From positions 39,280,242 through 39,344,241 of the forward strand of contig CM055277.1 in the NCBI GenBank assembly GCA_029237695.1: 64,000 nt of DNA, written 5' to 3'. The notes under the pieces were generated by a model. It was not told where the DNA came from. It saw nothing but the letters and a program-made list of their open reading frames with translations, and searched no databases. The DNA comes from Conchocele bisecta (lineage: Eukaryota > Mollusca > Bivalvia > Lucinida > Thyasiridae). The position numbers were made by a program, and so were the translations under genes. Within the stretch, counting starts at the first letter, position 1, and every line of letters begins with the position of its first letter. Shown in pieces: positions 46,472 to 59,200 of the stretch.

Positions 46472-46760
46472 GCTTGGTGTATTTTATCAGATCGAGAAAC
46501 GAATCACGGAGAAATTATTTGTTCGTGTTTGTGCCGGCTTCGATCGGACCATTTGTGTCACGTGATGAACTATCGCTTATATCTTTCGCAAAACGGTACA
46601 CACTGGTTGTCATGGGCGATGTGTATATGGCGGGATCCGTGTCTGCGTACCCAATGGCGGGTTCGTGGGGAGGGGAATGGGGCGGGGGACGGGGACCACT
46701 AAAATTCGGTCGACGAACGAGCGGAGGAAAATATTGTAAGCTACGAGAGTCATCCAATAA
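46472..46760 (-). promoter_or_regulatory. Presumed 5' flank of the TLCD-like gene with a TCACGTGA site
   Basis: This stretch just upstream of the start codon is richer in G+C than the intron sequence. It carries GTCACGTGAT at 46557-46566, whose core TCACGTGA is a perfect palindrome matching the E-box type bound by MITF/TFE and USF factors. There is no TATA box at a useful distance. The transcription start and the length of the 5' UTR are unknown, so promoter status is inferred from position only. Confidence 0.4.
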
Positions 46761-47838
46761 ATAGTTACAAATAATATGTAACTTGATAGGCTATACGTAG
46801 TTCAGAGTAGATCTACATTTCATTTAACATAGGCGTAGGAGCGTTTCAATTATTGGGGTGGGGGGGGGGGGGGGCGCAAACTAGTTTGCTACATGTAACA
46901 TTATATATGTTCGGTAACCGTATGTCTTTGCTTAATATGCTACAATACACTGTCCTGTACTACATGCATATATAGCAAAGATATACATGATGTATACAGT
47001 GATGCAATTATAAATATACCGCATGTTTGTGTTAGTTTTATGTTAATTATGCCCTTATAATAGCGTAACATGCAACCAGAAATACAGAGTACAATTTTAC
47101 AGAGTACAGTAGTGGGTACATGTATATATGGGGTGTGTTTTGTGGGTATATGGTATGTGTTTTGTGGTTGGCCAGCCAGGTAAAAGTGATACACTGTACG
47201 ATTTTCTGTGTATAAAAGTATTTATAATGGTGGTTCGTGTTTTTAAAAACACAGGCACAAACCTGTCCAGAAAACTGACATATTTTACAGTTTGGTGTAA
47301 TATAATTGATACGAGTCTGTTATCCTGGCTTTTCTACATGTGATTATAGCTACATTATACCATATGTTCTACGTTACGACTAAACATAAATGCGGAATTT
47401 TGTTGAACAAAATAATCTCTTAATTAGCTCGTTGACATAGCGCATCGGGGAATGTATCGTTGCGGGGGGCTAACATTTGCATAACTTCTGCAATTGGCGG
47501 AAATGATATAAATCGGTTGACTGTTTCGTGAGAGACCGTTGTCGCGAGGCCGTCCGAGTACGGACCATTAAAAACACAGGCACCTTGTATTGTGTTCTAA
47601 CAGGGAGTACACGTTTTTTTTCAACTGATTTTTTCTCACTTATTGATACTTTTAGGTATATTTAATGTATTTATATATATACCTTAATTGGTCAGTTATT
47701 TCAACCTGTGAATAGATCTAGACACTTTGTCTGTTCCGCGTTTTTTCTGCCGACGAACTTTTGGCTATTATAAACACGTACATTAAATCTAAAAAATATT
47801 TAAATTTATGAAAGTAGATCTACTTTTTCATCAATAAT
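46761..47838. other. Intergenic stretch with a poly-G run
   Basis: A run of about 17 G lies at 46857-46873. 46900-47350 has open frames on both strands without coding character. Nothing else was identified. Confidence 0.35.
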
Positions 47839-48209
47839 AAAAAAGTCACCCTCCCCAAAACATTTTAGTTGATGAAATTCCGTCAAATATAGATTTTATT
47901 ACGAAAAAACGATTTTCCTACGATAACTTAACATGGGGGCTATAAAACTTGATTTTTTTTAAATATTTTTTTATTTCTGGACCGATTTTCAAAATCTAAC
48001 GTTTGTTTTCTTATTTACATAATTTCCAAACTATCTAACGAGGTTTCGGAGTCAATTTCCTTCTCCTTTTTTTTTCGTTTTTCCAAGGTCAGCCTCGATT
48101 CTCCTCCTTTTCGCCCCATGTTAAATTCTCATAGCAATACAATCCAATATTTTATGGAACTTGAATTTCAAGTCATAAAATATAAACAATTAGGGAGGGT
48201 GACTTTTTT
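47839..48209. mobile_element. Small TIR element, AAAAAAGTCACCCTCC ends
   Basis: AAAAAAGTCACCCTCC at 47839-47854 is answered by its exact complement at 48194-48209 (16 bp). Flanking sequence (AGATCTACTTTTTCAT, CTAGATCTACTAAAAA) is also partly inverted, so the true element may be longer. The GGGAGGGTGA word recurs at 59633. The interior shares AGATTTTATTACGAAA and a TCCTTCTCC run with 21690 and 22470. Confidence 0.65.
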
Positions 48210-48394
48210 GTTACTAATGGCAAATAGATTCGAAATGACACGAACATATTTTTTTAGTAGATCTAGGTATGTTTATGGTAGATCTAATATTTTTTGTATA
48301 TTTATTTGTTGTACAATTGTCTCTCAATAACAATATATAGCGAAGTATGAACATCAACGCCCTGCATGCTTTTTCTATATTTTAGTGCGCGAAG

Positions 48395-48830
48395 TGTATA
48401 CGAGAGATAAACATGAGAGAGAATAAATAGTTCTTCTCGTAATTTCTTCAGGAAACACGCTTATCGCCCCTGATTTCAACATAGGCAATTCACGTTTTAT
48501 GTAAGAATAAGCATACCATACAACAAACACGTCCGAGAATGGTAAATGTTTATTTTTGCCGAAAAATGTCATATCATAAAGAATGGACGAAACAAATATA
48601 TATACGCCTCCCTATATTACCCCATGGATGTTGGAGTCTACGTTTAATCCTTAGACTGCCAAGACGAACATTGTTGTCTGCTGTTGCTTTATATTTTGCC
48701 TTCTTTCGCAATAAAAACATGGTTTGAGGGCACTTTAGAATCATTTTCATTGGAAATGATTCTAAACTGCTGTCAAATCATGTTTTTGACGAGAAAAATC
48801 GAATAAAAAACAACAAAAAAACAGTAGACG
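48395..48830. repeat. Repeat shared with 54000-54215, then CATGTTTTTGAC motif
   Basis: 48460-48600 has TTATCGCCCCTGATTTCAAC, AACACGTCCG, TGGTAAATG and AAGAATGGACGAAACAAATA in the same order as 54045-54215 (same strand). At 48728-48795, GCACTTTAGAATCATTTTCA forms a hairpin with GAAATGATTCTAAACTGCTG, followed by TCAAATCATGTTTTTGAC, a variant of the 44-kb motif. Confidence 0.55.
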
Positions 48831-49464
48831 ACGAAATTTAATTCAGCAGTGTAAGGGTTAATCGTTGAAGTCCGGATAATGATATTGTCAAGCGATGGCT
48901 AGAGGGGTCCGGGGATGATGCTCCACCGGGATGTTTTTAAATCTGGAGTTCAATATCCTGCGTTCTGCTGCATGTTAGTTATATATTTCATGAAGAAATA
49001 TATTAGGCTTAATGATAATATTTTGTTGCCAGATTTATTACAAACAATGGTAATATATGGTATTATGTGCTTCATTTCGTTATGTTGAATGTTGAACAAC
49101 AATTAGAGAAAAGATGGTTTCCACGGGACAATGATTTCCCTGTTCTACTATTTTTGTCAATAATCTAGTTCTACATCAAAGATTATTTGTTTAAAGTATA
49201 CAGTTTACTAAATAATGACATAACATCAACAGGTTTTGGTATGCACTTCGGTTGCTAACAGTTTTGTTAATGGGTCAAATTGTAGCCGTACACCAACGCC
49301 AACGAGAAAGTCGAGTTTTGCCCATTTAATACGACATATTAATACTCTCATAAGTGATGTATAGTATTTCTTACATTATATTTTATTAATTTGCATAGTT
49401 TATTATTATATTTTCGTTCATGTTAATTGAGGAAGCATCCACGCAGACCCTCAAAATACCAGAG
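48831..49464. other. Intergenic stretch
   Basis: No gene or clear repeat. Confidence 0.3.
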
Positions 49465-49695
49465 GCCCGTTTCAATAAACTTCGTACGAATACAATGTTC
49501 GTAAGTGCATAAATAAGGTTGGTCTGTAAATTTTACATTAACGATGTTTTCTTGTAAATAGTTATTGGATTTACATGTATTGAGCATAGGCTGCATATGC
49601 TCAATACATGTAAATCCATCAATTCAAATTTACGAACGATCCTACATTTGCACTTACGAACATTTTAGTCGTACGAAGTTTAGTGAAACAGGCCA
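49465..49695. mobile_element. Foldback MITE (TTTAGTCGTACAAAG family), copy 3
   Basis: From GGCCCGTTTCAATAAACTTC to GAAGTTTAGTGAAACAGGCC, with an internal dyad ATGTATTGAGCATAGGCTGC and its inverse. The centre is shorter than in the copy at 15092. Confidence 0.78.
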
Positions 49696-49769
49696 CAGAG
49701 AGTGTGGCGAGATTCTTAAAGAAATGCAACGTGTAATTTGCGAAAAGACGGCCAACAATGTTACCGTTA

Positions 49770-49985
49770 CAATTTGTGACTGTGACTGGAGAATGGGGCG
49801 TATGGGATTTTGGACCAGTGTAGCTTCTGATCAAACAGCACACTTCTGTATCCTTATAACGAGCCATATTGCTTGTTGGAAGTATGACGTGTGTTTCATT
49901 GATGGAATGGCGAGCAGTGCAGATCCTGATCAAACTGTGCGGATGCACCATAAGACCCATTTCTCCAGTCACAACCACATTTATG
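49770..49985. mobile_element. GGTCGCAAAACCCAT MITE, slightly shortened copy
   Basis: Left end GTGACTGGAGAATGGGGCGT and right end ACCCATTTCTCCAGTCACAA are inverted. The internal GGTCGCAAAA segment on the right side is deleted. Confidence 0.75.
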
Positions 49986-50039
49986 GAATCGAATTTGGCG
50001 CGAAATATCTCAATATTCTGTGAATGAGACAACATCTTT

Positions 50040-50193
50040 GGCCGGCTTGAATGAAAGCGAATTTGGCGCGAAAATGTCACGTATCAATGCGTCTGTGACG
50101 TCGACGTATTTGCGTTAGAAACGTAACATAGTAACGTAACTTAACCACCACGCTTTCACAAGTTTACGAAATATTCAACGTTTATGAGAGAAA
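50040..50193 (+). promoter_or_regulatory. Presumed 5' flank of the unrecognised gene with a CRE-like site
   Basis: The 150 bases before the start codon hold GTGACGTCGACG near 50095, containing a CRE-type TGACGTC core, and several AACGTAAC repeats near 50120-50145. The assignment rests on position next to a first coding exon. No TATA box is evident. Confidence 0.3.
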
Positions 50194-50246
50194 ATGGAGA
50201 GAGTAAATATTCCACGACTGTCCATTTGGAGATCTTATCTCATCAC
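50194..50246 (+). CDS. Unrecognised gene, exon 1 (start codon)
   Basis: Codes MERVNIPRLSIWRSYLI plus two bases of the next codon. The donor is CATCAC then GTAAGT, close to consensus. The start sits in GAAAATGG, an acceptable context. An upstream ATG at 50183 is in another frame, which runs to the donor and would hit TGA at once in exon 2. It was therefore not chosen and may be a short upstream ORF. Confidence 0.7.
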
Positions 50247-53200
50247 GTAAGTTGACCATGTTTTCGCTACATTTCGTTGATGTTTCATGCTTTGATCGCA
50301 GATTTAATTCCCACTCCTTACATACTTAGGTGGGTGGGGTAACATACAGTTATCACATTTGCTGAAGTAGAAACCAATAGGGTTTGCGGAACTTTAATGA
50401 TCAATTCATGTCAACTTTCTGTTCCATTTGTAATTGTAAAGTACCGGTAGTCTATGTCAGTATTTGAATAGTATTACAACTCGAACACAATGATATGCGC
50501 ATGTATTAGTCGTACAATTTTTAAATATGGCAGTGGCAGATTTATGGTGGGGGTGGGGGTGCTTTAAGGATTCCAGATTGTCTTTTTTTCGCAATTGTGA
50601 AGCTGTTTTATTCTGCTGGTATAAACAAAAATATCAAGCACTGTCGAATAAGGGTGACATTATAATATCAAGGTCCGGATATTATAGTTAGCCCATTCAG
50701 AAGATTTTACCCCATTGTACATTTTTCGTTGAAACTCCCGGGTTAAACTCGAGTAACCCGAGTAGCACTGGAACAAGAAGAGTCGCTGTTCGAGCCCAAC
50801 TCGAGTTGCAACTCGAATCGAGTTACTCGAGTAAGGTTCAAAGGTCAAATTGTTTAACTCGAGTTGGAACTCTGTTTGTTCCATTGGTACTAGCGTTACT
50901 CGAGCAAAATTACCAAATTCTAAATCTAAAAGGAGGAGATAATCCCTGACCCCGGGGTCAAATTAAAAATCTAAATAAACTTTGCGCATCTACTCATCGT
51001 AAGGAAGCTGCATACCAAGTTTTATGGATGTAGCTATTACGGTTTAAAAGTTTTAAGACTGACAAGCCAAAATTGGAAAATTATAAGTCCAAAATGAGGA
51101 GATCATCCATGATCCCGGGGTCGAATAACAAATCTAAATAAGCTTTGCGCATCTAATCATCATAAGGAAGCTACCTACCAAGATTCAGGTCTGTAGCTAG
51201 TATGTTCTAAAAGTTTTACGACTTACAAGGTTGGTGACGGACGGACGAAAGGACGGACGGTCGGACGGTCGGACGGACAAGGGTAACACTAATGGATAAG
51301 TGTTTCCGCAAACATGTGAAGGTAACACAGGTCAAGGTCATGTTAATGGCGGCATGAGTGTCTTCCAGATGCTCACGTGTATAAAGTGTCCAAATATTGA
51401 AGCAATATGTCAAGTAATGTTAAAGATATACCATCATGGCGAGGCTTGTACACACTTTTTTACATTTCGGACGACGACGCGGACGATGCAGACGGAAAGA
51501 GGCAATTTCTGTTAAAGCAGGCGCTTCAAATTTTTTTTGGAAATTTACTCCGAAACCTGTTGAGATAGCTTCGAAATGATGGAACTATGAAACAATATTG
51601 AAAACTATCATTTACATGTTCCTGTTCATTGCATGTACACTAGTCAGTACTTAATATAGTTATGCTGCTTATAGGGAACGGGGAGGCATTTTCGTGCATC
51701 CATCACTCAAAACTATTCATATGCCTGGTTTAGGACCATAAGCCGTTATAAATAGCTTGGAATATTCCATACTTCACACATATATACAATCTAATGACGT
51801 GATGTGTGCAAACAAAAAATATCGATCGAGTTATCTCACTTCAATGGTGCATGATACTTGCATGTACCGTAGAAAGACCATTCTGGATTTTGTACTTTTG
51901 TAGTTTATCTCCCTTTGACAATATTCACTTAGTTCGTTAATATGTCCTTGTCTGGAGCGCATGTCGTATACTGCTTGAAATATAGCCATGCTACTTCACA
52001 TATGTGTCTGTGCTGGAGAGATGGGGCTTATGGATTTTGCGACCAGTGTAGATCCGGATCAGCATGATATATCCGCAGTCTGATCAGGATCTGTAATGTT
52101 CACCATCCCATCAACCCGCCATGCCTCTAACAAGCAATATAGATCGTCATTAAGCTACAGGAGTATGCTATTTGATCAGGAGCTACACTGATCCCATATC
52201 ACATAAGCCATTTCTACAGCCACATGTGTGTACAGATAACGTCCTCGGTTCGTATAACCTCTATCCAGTAGTAGCCCATAGTATGATAAATGCCAATAAT
52301 ATGTTAAATGCCCAATACAGAATGCTAAATGATCATAGTGTGTTAAATGCCCACATTCTGTTAAATCACATAGTATTTTAAATGTTCATAGTATGTTAAA
52401 TGCCAATAATGTGTTAAATGCCCATTGAATGTTAAATGCCCATAGTATGGTATACGTGCATTGTATGTTAAATGCTCATAATATATTAAATGCCCATAAT
52501 ATACTCAATGCACATACTATGTTAAACATCCATAGTTTGTTAAATGCCCATTGAATGTTAAATGCCCATAGTACGTTACGTTCATAGTACCATTGTATGT
52601 TAAAGTATATTAAATGCCCATATTATGTTAAACTATGTTAAATGCCAATACAACGTTAAATGTTCATTGAATGTACAAGGTACATCCATGCCCACTCAGT
52701 AGGCACACAATGTTCTTTATATCAGAGACATCATCTGAGTCATTTTCTGGCAAAATAAACATTCATTCACCATTATCCCACGTTTTGATCGGCGTTACTA
52801 TACATTTTATATCCGACTTAAATTTCCACAGTGATATCATTAAAATGTTAACGGCCATTACTATTTATCATCTGTATTTATTTTTTGATGTGCAATGATC
52901 AGATACATGTACTTTAAAATCTGTCGAACATATATATTTTTTCAGATGACGCATTTAATTAGTAGAAAAAAAATGTCATGCCTCATTTGAATATGAAATT
53001 AGCCTGATAACACCGCGAGTCAATATCGGTAAACTAAATATTACTAAATGAGTATACATGTATATGCATAGTGGGCACTCGTAAGTTTTGTTTTAGAACT
53101 GGTGGAATAGTGACACAATTATACACTTATTTAATTCCTATAAAGAACATTTTGTGTCTACTGAGTGGGCATGTACCTTTAAATGTCCATAGTCTGTTAA

Positions 53201-56200
53201 ACGTTGCATGCCCATTATGTTAAAGTATATTAAATTCTCGTAATGTTACATGCCCATATTATGTTAAACGTCTATAGTATGTTAAATGCCCAGACTATGT
53301 GAAATGCCCATATAATGTTAAAGTATGTTAAATTCCCACAATATGTTAAATGCCCATAGTATGTTAAATGCCCATTGAATGTTAAATTCCATAGCATGCT
53401 AGAGCCTATAGTATGTTAAATGCCCATCGTATATTAAATGCCCATACTAATGACCATTGCATGTTAAATGCCCATACATTGCTAAACGTCCATAGTATCT
53501 TAAGTGTAGTATGTCAAATTCCCATAATAAATGGCTAAAGTATGTTAAATGTTAAACGGCCATAGTATGTTAATTGCCCATTGAATGTTAGATACCCACA
53601 GTGTGTTAAATGCCCATAATAATGGCCATAGCATGATAAATATTGAAATATGCATAAAGTTTGTTAAATTATCATAGTATGTTAAATTCCCATAGTACGT
53701 TAAATTTGGAGACCGATCTATTAGGCACAGCATTTTGTTTTATAATAATTAAAGAAGGGTATACTTGTTTACCTAGTATTCTACCAGTTTTAAACATTAT
53801 GAGTGTCCGTTATGCAGATATAATCATTTATAGTTGTCTGTAAATTACTGATAGAGACGCGCGATTGTATCAGGCCGTTTTCATTATTATGCAAATGAGG
53901 CCGGACATTCTTAAATGACATATGTCGATTAAATGCGTCACCTGAATACATATTTTTATCGACACAGCATAAAGTATGATCATTGCAATTCACAAAATAA
54001 ATAGAGGGAATAAATACTTGTTTCCGTTAAACTTTTCATGAAAAACGGTTATCGCCCCTGATGTCAAGATTGGCATGTCAAAATTGGCAATTGCGGTTGA
54101 TATAAAAGGTATAACAATTCCAATAAACACGTCCGGTAATGGTAAATTAAAGTTTAATTTACTCGAAAATGTCATATCTAATTTTATAAAGAATGGACGA
54201 AACAAATATGTCTCCTTATATTGCAACCTCGGCTGTGGGACCCCAACTTTAAATGCCTAGTCAATGAGAATCTGTCTATTTTCAGGATCACTGACGAGGC
54301 AGGATTCACGACGATGGTCGAGAGGCTGAGGGACAGATGTGAGACATCAGCTCCAGTGGCAGTCCGCAGACAGCTGGGTTTGCATCACAGACTTCTTGGT
54401 TCGTATCTGATAAAACTTGAGTTGGTTGTTATATATATAATCATACGTGTTTCGTTCGTCCATCGGCGGACCTCATATATATGCATTAAGTATTTACTCG
54501 ACTGATTTAGAAACATAAATAAGTTTCACATATGGCTTATACATGACCAACCTGCATTTTAATGCTATCCCCCATGTAGTGGAATCGGATCCTTAATGTT
54601 TAATTTGTTTATCATAAATATATTTAATTATTAGTTAACGTTTTACTAAAAGTAGAGTGTGTTTCTTAGTGGAGATCTGCATCCGCACAGCCTGATCAGG
54701 ATCTGCACTGTTCGCCATTCCATCAATGAAATACCCGCGATGTTGGTAATTCTTTAGTGGATGAGTTCACATGTAATGATGTGTACATGTAGACGAAAAA
54801 TGGTAGCATTTGTTAGCCAAGTTAATGTGAAAAGCAAATTAATAAATATCTTTGTACGACCATTTTTATCATACGAAGTTAAGTGAAATGGAACCCAGTT
54901 CTCCAGTCAGGGCCACATATGTGACTGTGACTGGAGAAATGGGACCTATGGGTTTGCGACCAGTGCAGGTCTGCACCGTTCGCCATTACATCAATGAAAC
55001 ACTTGTCATGCTTTTAGCAAACAATATAGATTGTTAGCAGGCTACAGGAATGCGCTATTCCATCTGGAGCTGCACTAGTCACACTCACATAAGCCCCATT
55101 TCCCCAGTCACAGCCATATATGTGTTACATGTGTGTACTGCCGTAGTATGGTGTGTGGACAAACTTTTTTCCTCTGTTGAATATCAGTGAATGGTGCACC
55201 TTTTCATTTGGTGTATATATCTGAAGGTTTGAATGTGCTGTGAATGTTATAATGTCGTTCCTGAATGTATATAACAATACACAATGTCATTTTATATCAG
55301 TACATTTGAAATAGTTCATGATAAATACTGTGTTACATATGTGTCTGTATGCATCTTAGTATAGGTATTTGCGACATACCTACATTCTGTATTAGTGTAA
55401 TTGTTTATAGTACCAGGGGAATATATCAGGATGGCTAGAAAACGACACACTTTGAAATTGCCATACTTAAACATTATTTGTTACATACATCAGTCTACTG
55501 TCTCATATTTATTTAACACTTAATGGCATTGTCTCTGGAATCGAAACGTTTTTAACTCTGTACCTTTGTTGAGAACCATCTGGTGACAAAAACATAATGA
55601 TCGAGAAACTGAAGGACTGTTAATTGAATGAAAGTTGATGGATAAGTGCCTGGCTGCTTATATAAATAATGGTGCCAGTTACAGATTGGATTCATTTTTT
55701 AAACCTACAATCTCTTTTATGCATATAGGCCAACTCGCTGATTAAAACCCTCAGTCGTTTGTGCATTTAGTTTCAAAACAGTGGTCGCGAATGAACCAGA
55801 TTTGAACAAATTGAAAAAATACGGAAAATGCAAATTAGTAATCGAACATTGGAAAGGTGTCCGATAATGATGTCAGCCAATGTCAGATAGACATGTGACT
55901 TTGTATAGTTTAACACATCCACTGCATATAAATGTTCTGGTGCTTATGAAGTTAACGGGACCGCTTAATTGTTGAACTTTTAATTTTTGCTTTAATTATG
56001 TATTCGATGAATTCCTCAATGTTTACTTTTGAAGCATGCTTTTCTTATTTTAGTGCCACAAATGTGATACTACAGAGTTGAAACATTTAGATGATTGAGA
56101 CACTAACACGAAGAGAATCAAATACTATGAAAAATTATACTGAAGTGTTATGCATAGCTTTGAGGTATGGGACTCTGAAATTTGGAGTAGCTTATTCACC

Positions 56201-59200
56201 TGATACATGCACACAGGTTGTTCATTGTACTGTGCGTATCATTGCTTGTGTGGTGTCAAGTTTACATGGCCATATTTGGAACAATATGTATGCCTGTAGT
56301 TGTTGTTGGTGCGACCATGCCCCGTGCCGTGTGCTGTGACCGACACCTGTGTGGCGAGTGTTGTATGAATGTTATGTGTGTTTGTGTTGTCGCCCCCACA
56401 GTCACAGAGATACAGGACCTCCTCCAAGCTGTCAAGAACGCCACGGCGAGCCCCAGGAAAGCAAGCGGATTATGTTCCGCTCGACGACTCGAACACCCTG
56501 TAAGATGTTTTGTTCCAGCTGACATGTACCCATGTATATTTGACCGTCAACATATATTGTCGTATGCTAGTGCACGGTGGTGCGTCCATGGGTAGATGTG
56601 ATGTACCCGCCATGTGGAATCTGAATGAGTGTGAGACAGCCACTATGTGTATCAATTTTATACTTGACAGTCTATAGATATACTGTCGCATGCTAGTGCA
56701 CGTGTATGTGGCAACATGGTGATGCGTCCATGTCATATGTGTAATCTGTATGTCTATGTCGAGTGTCAGACGGTCACGATGTGTACACATGCTATATTTG
56801 ATCGTCTACAGATGCTGTCGTATGCTAGTGCACGTGTATGTGGCAACAAGGTGGTGCGTTCATGTGTAGTTGTGATGTGCCCGATATGTGGAATTTGAAT
56901 GCCTACACGAGTCTCCATATTTACATGTAGTGTCATATACAGGTTCCCAGAGGACGCTATACTACCATGGAGCCGGGACAAGACAAATCTGAAAGGAGTC
57001 ATCGAGAGTCACAAATCCGCTCTGGAGGCGATGCAACGGTCCCAAAAGGTAAGAGATATCTGTCATGGCCATTATCCCACAACGGCCCCAAAAGGTAAAG
57101 CACCGCGGACATGGCTATTATCTTACAACTGTCCAAACATATTGTAACTAACACCCGGCCCTGGTTGGCGGCACGGTAGCATTATTGGTGTTTAATGGGA
57201 TTTCAAGTTAATAACAACGAGCGTCTGAACTAATACTTATTTATTAATGAAAGCGCCTCGCGTCAGGATGGCTCACATGAACTTAAATAATAATACTATG
57301 TGACAAAGTGCTAAGTTATTCAGCGTGACGGGAACTAACTGTGTACCCGAGTCAACAATAGGTCACTAACGGTTACTGATATTCTAAGTGGGTATATATC
57401 GACTGACAAGTTAGTTACTGACTTGCTTTCTTTTCTTTAGCTTATATTTAACGGCGGCACTGGCTCTAAGACCCTGCATGCCGTCTCCCAAGAATGGGAG
57501 AAAGAACGGAGGTAGAGACTTTTGAGAGAAGCCGGTAATTCGTATTTACAGAGCAACTACGAATTATCGGTACCCATTTACAGCTGGGTGAACTGGAGCA
57601 GTGTGGATAAAGTGTCTTGCTCAAGGACACAACGCACGCCGCTAGTCAGGCTCGAACCCACGACCCTTGGATCAGTAGTCCGACACACTAACCATAATTA
57701 TGCCACGGCGCTCCACTTTACTGACTTGCACAGCTCGCCTCCTTTATATAGACGAGATGCGAGCAACAGCCGTGCGAGCCCCAATCAAATTTCCCATCTG
57801 CAAATATGTTTAACCAATCAGCGCTCGGTATCTAGAGACGCTAAATGAATTATGTCCGCAATCGCAAAGAAACAGAACACAGCCATAAAATCAGACCAAT
57901 ACACATGCCTAGCCTAGTGACACAATCATCGGTGCGGGCGCTAATGTGGCCGATAGCTATGGACCAGACTATTGTAGTGATACATAAATTACTGGTCGAA
58001 AAGCCTTACAATTGGCTGTACGCACGAAAATAGGTACGACAATACGCACTGTGTTCTGTGGAAAATCATAACACCCCGCTCGCCAAACTCGTCTCTAGTA
58101 CACCCAATAACAACAAATAGCGTGCGATCCATTACTTTTCAGCATCAGAAATGTATAAGCAACAATACGATATAAGATTATGCCAGTCATTGTCAGACAC
58201 AAGTGAAATATCTGCTTCAATGTCGTAATGTCCGGTGTTAATTTGATATACAGTGCCAGTACTCGTGATGACCAATAGTCGGCAACACCCATACTAATGC
58301 TGTCACAGTCGCTAGGATGACACACTACAACTATACTCTTCTACAACACTGCCATGTACTAATCATAAAGGATTGTATGCACAATTTACATGCTGGAGCC
58401 TGTTGTGTAAACAGTGAATGTCTGTGTCTGACCATGATGACCGAATCTACTAAAATGGAACTGCTGGTTCCACTACAATATAATAAAACACCGCCATGAC
58501 CATTATCTTAAATCAGTCCCAAAAGGTAAGCCGACATCACCACGGTCCCTGTCATGACAATATTTTACAACGGTCCCAAAATGTAAGGTACCGTCGCCAT
58601 GACCATTATCTTACAACGGCCCCTTAAGGTAAGACACAGCCGCCATAACCATTATCTTACAACGGTCCCAACAGGTAAGTGACAGCCGCCGTGACCATTA
58701 TCTTACACCGGTCCCAAAAGGTAAGGAACCGCCGCCATGACCATTATCTTACAACGGTCCCAATACGTAAGGCAAAGCCGCTATAACCATGATCTTACAA
58801 CGGTCCCAAAAGGTAAGGCCCCGATCCCAGGACCTTAATACAACGGTCCCAAAAGTTAATGAAGAAATCAACAGCATGACCATTATTTACAAAGGGTCTA
58901 AAGGTAAGACACCGTCGCCATGAAAAGGACAACTGATCATTTATTCAACGAATAAAATTACTGTATATACAATCAATCTACGCCATTAAAATTATCTTAC
59001 AATGCTCCCAAATGTTAAGGCACCGTTGTCATGGCCATTATCATACAACGGTCCCAACAGGGAAGTCAACACCGAAATGACCATTATTGTACATGAACAA
59101 CGCTCCCGAAAAGAAAAGGCATCGCCGCCAGATCAGGTCAGATCAGATCAGGATTTACATCGGCTAATAATGACTCTTGGCCCATTATTCCAGAAATGCG

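Noticed and set aside
52268..53706. Possible CRISPR-like or centromeric array
   Set aside because: There are no unique spacers, the units abut each other, and the genome is eukaryotic. The array is short and lies in an intron, so it is a local minisatellite.
56218..56401. Extension of exon 3 upstream to an ATG at 56218
   Set aside because: The frame runs through the pyrimidine tract and acceptor CCCCCACAG. Exon 2 joins in phase at 56402, so the upstream part is intron.
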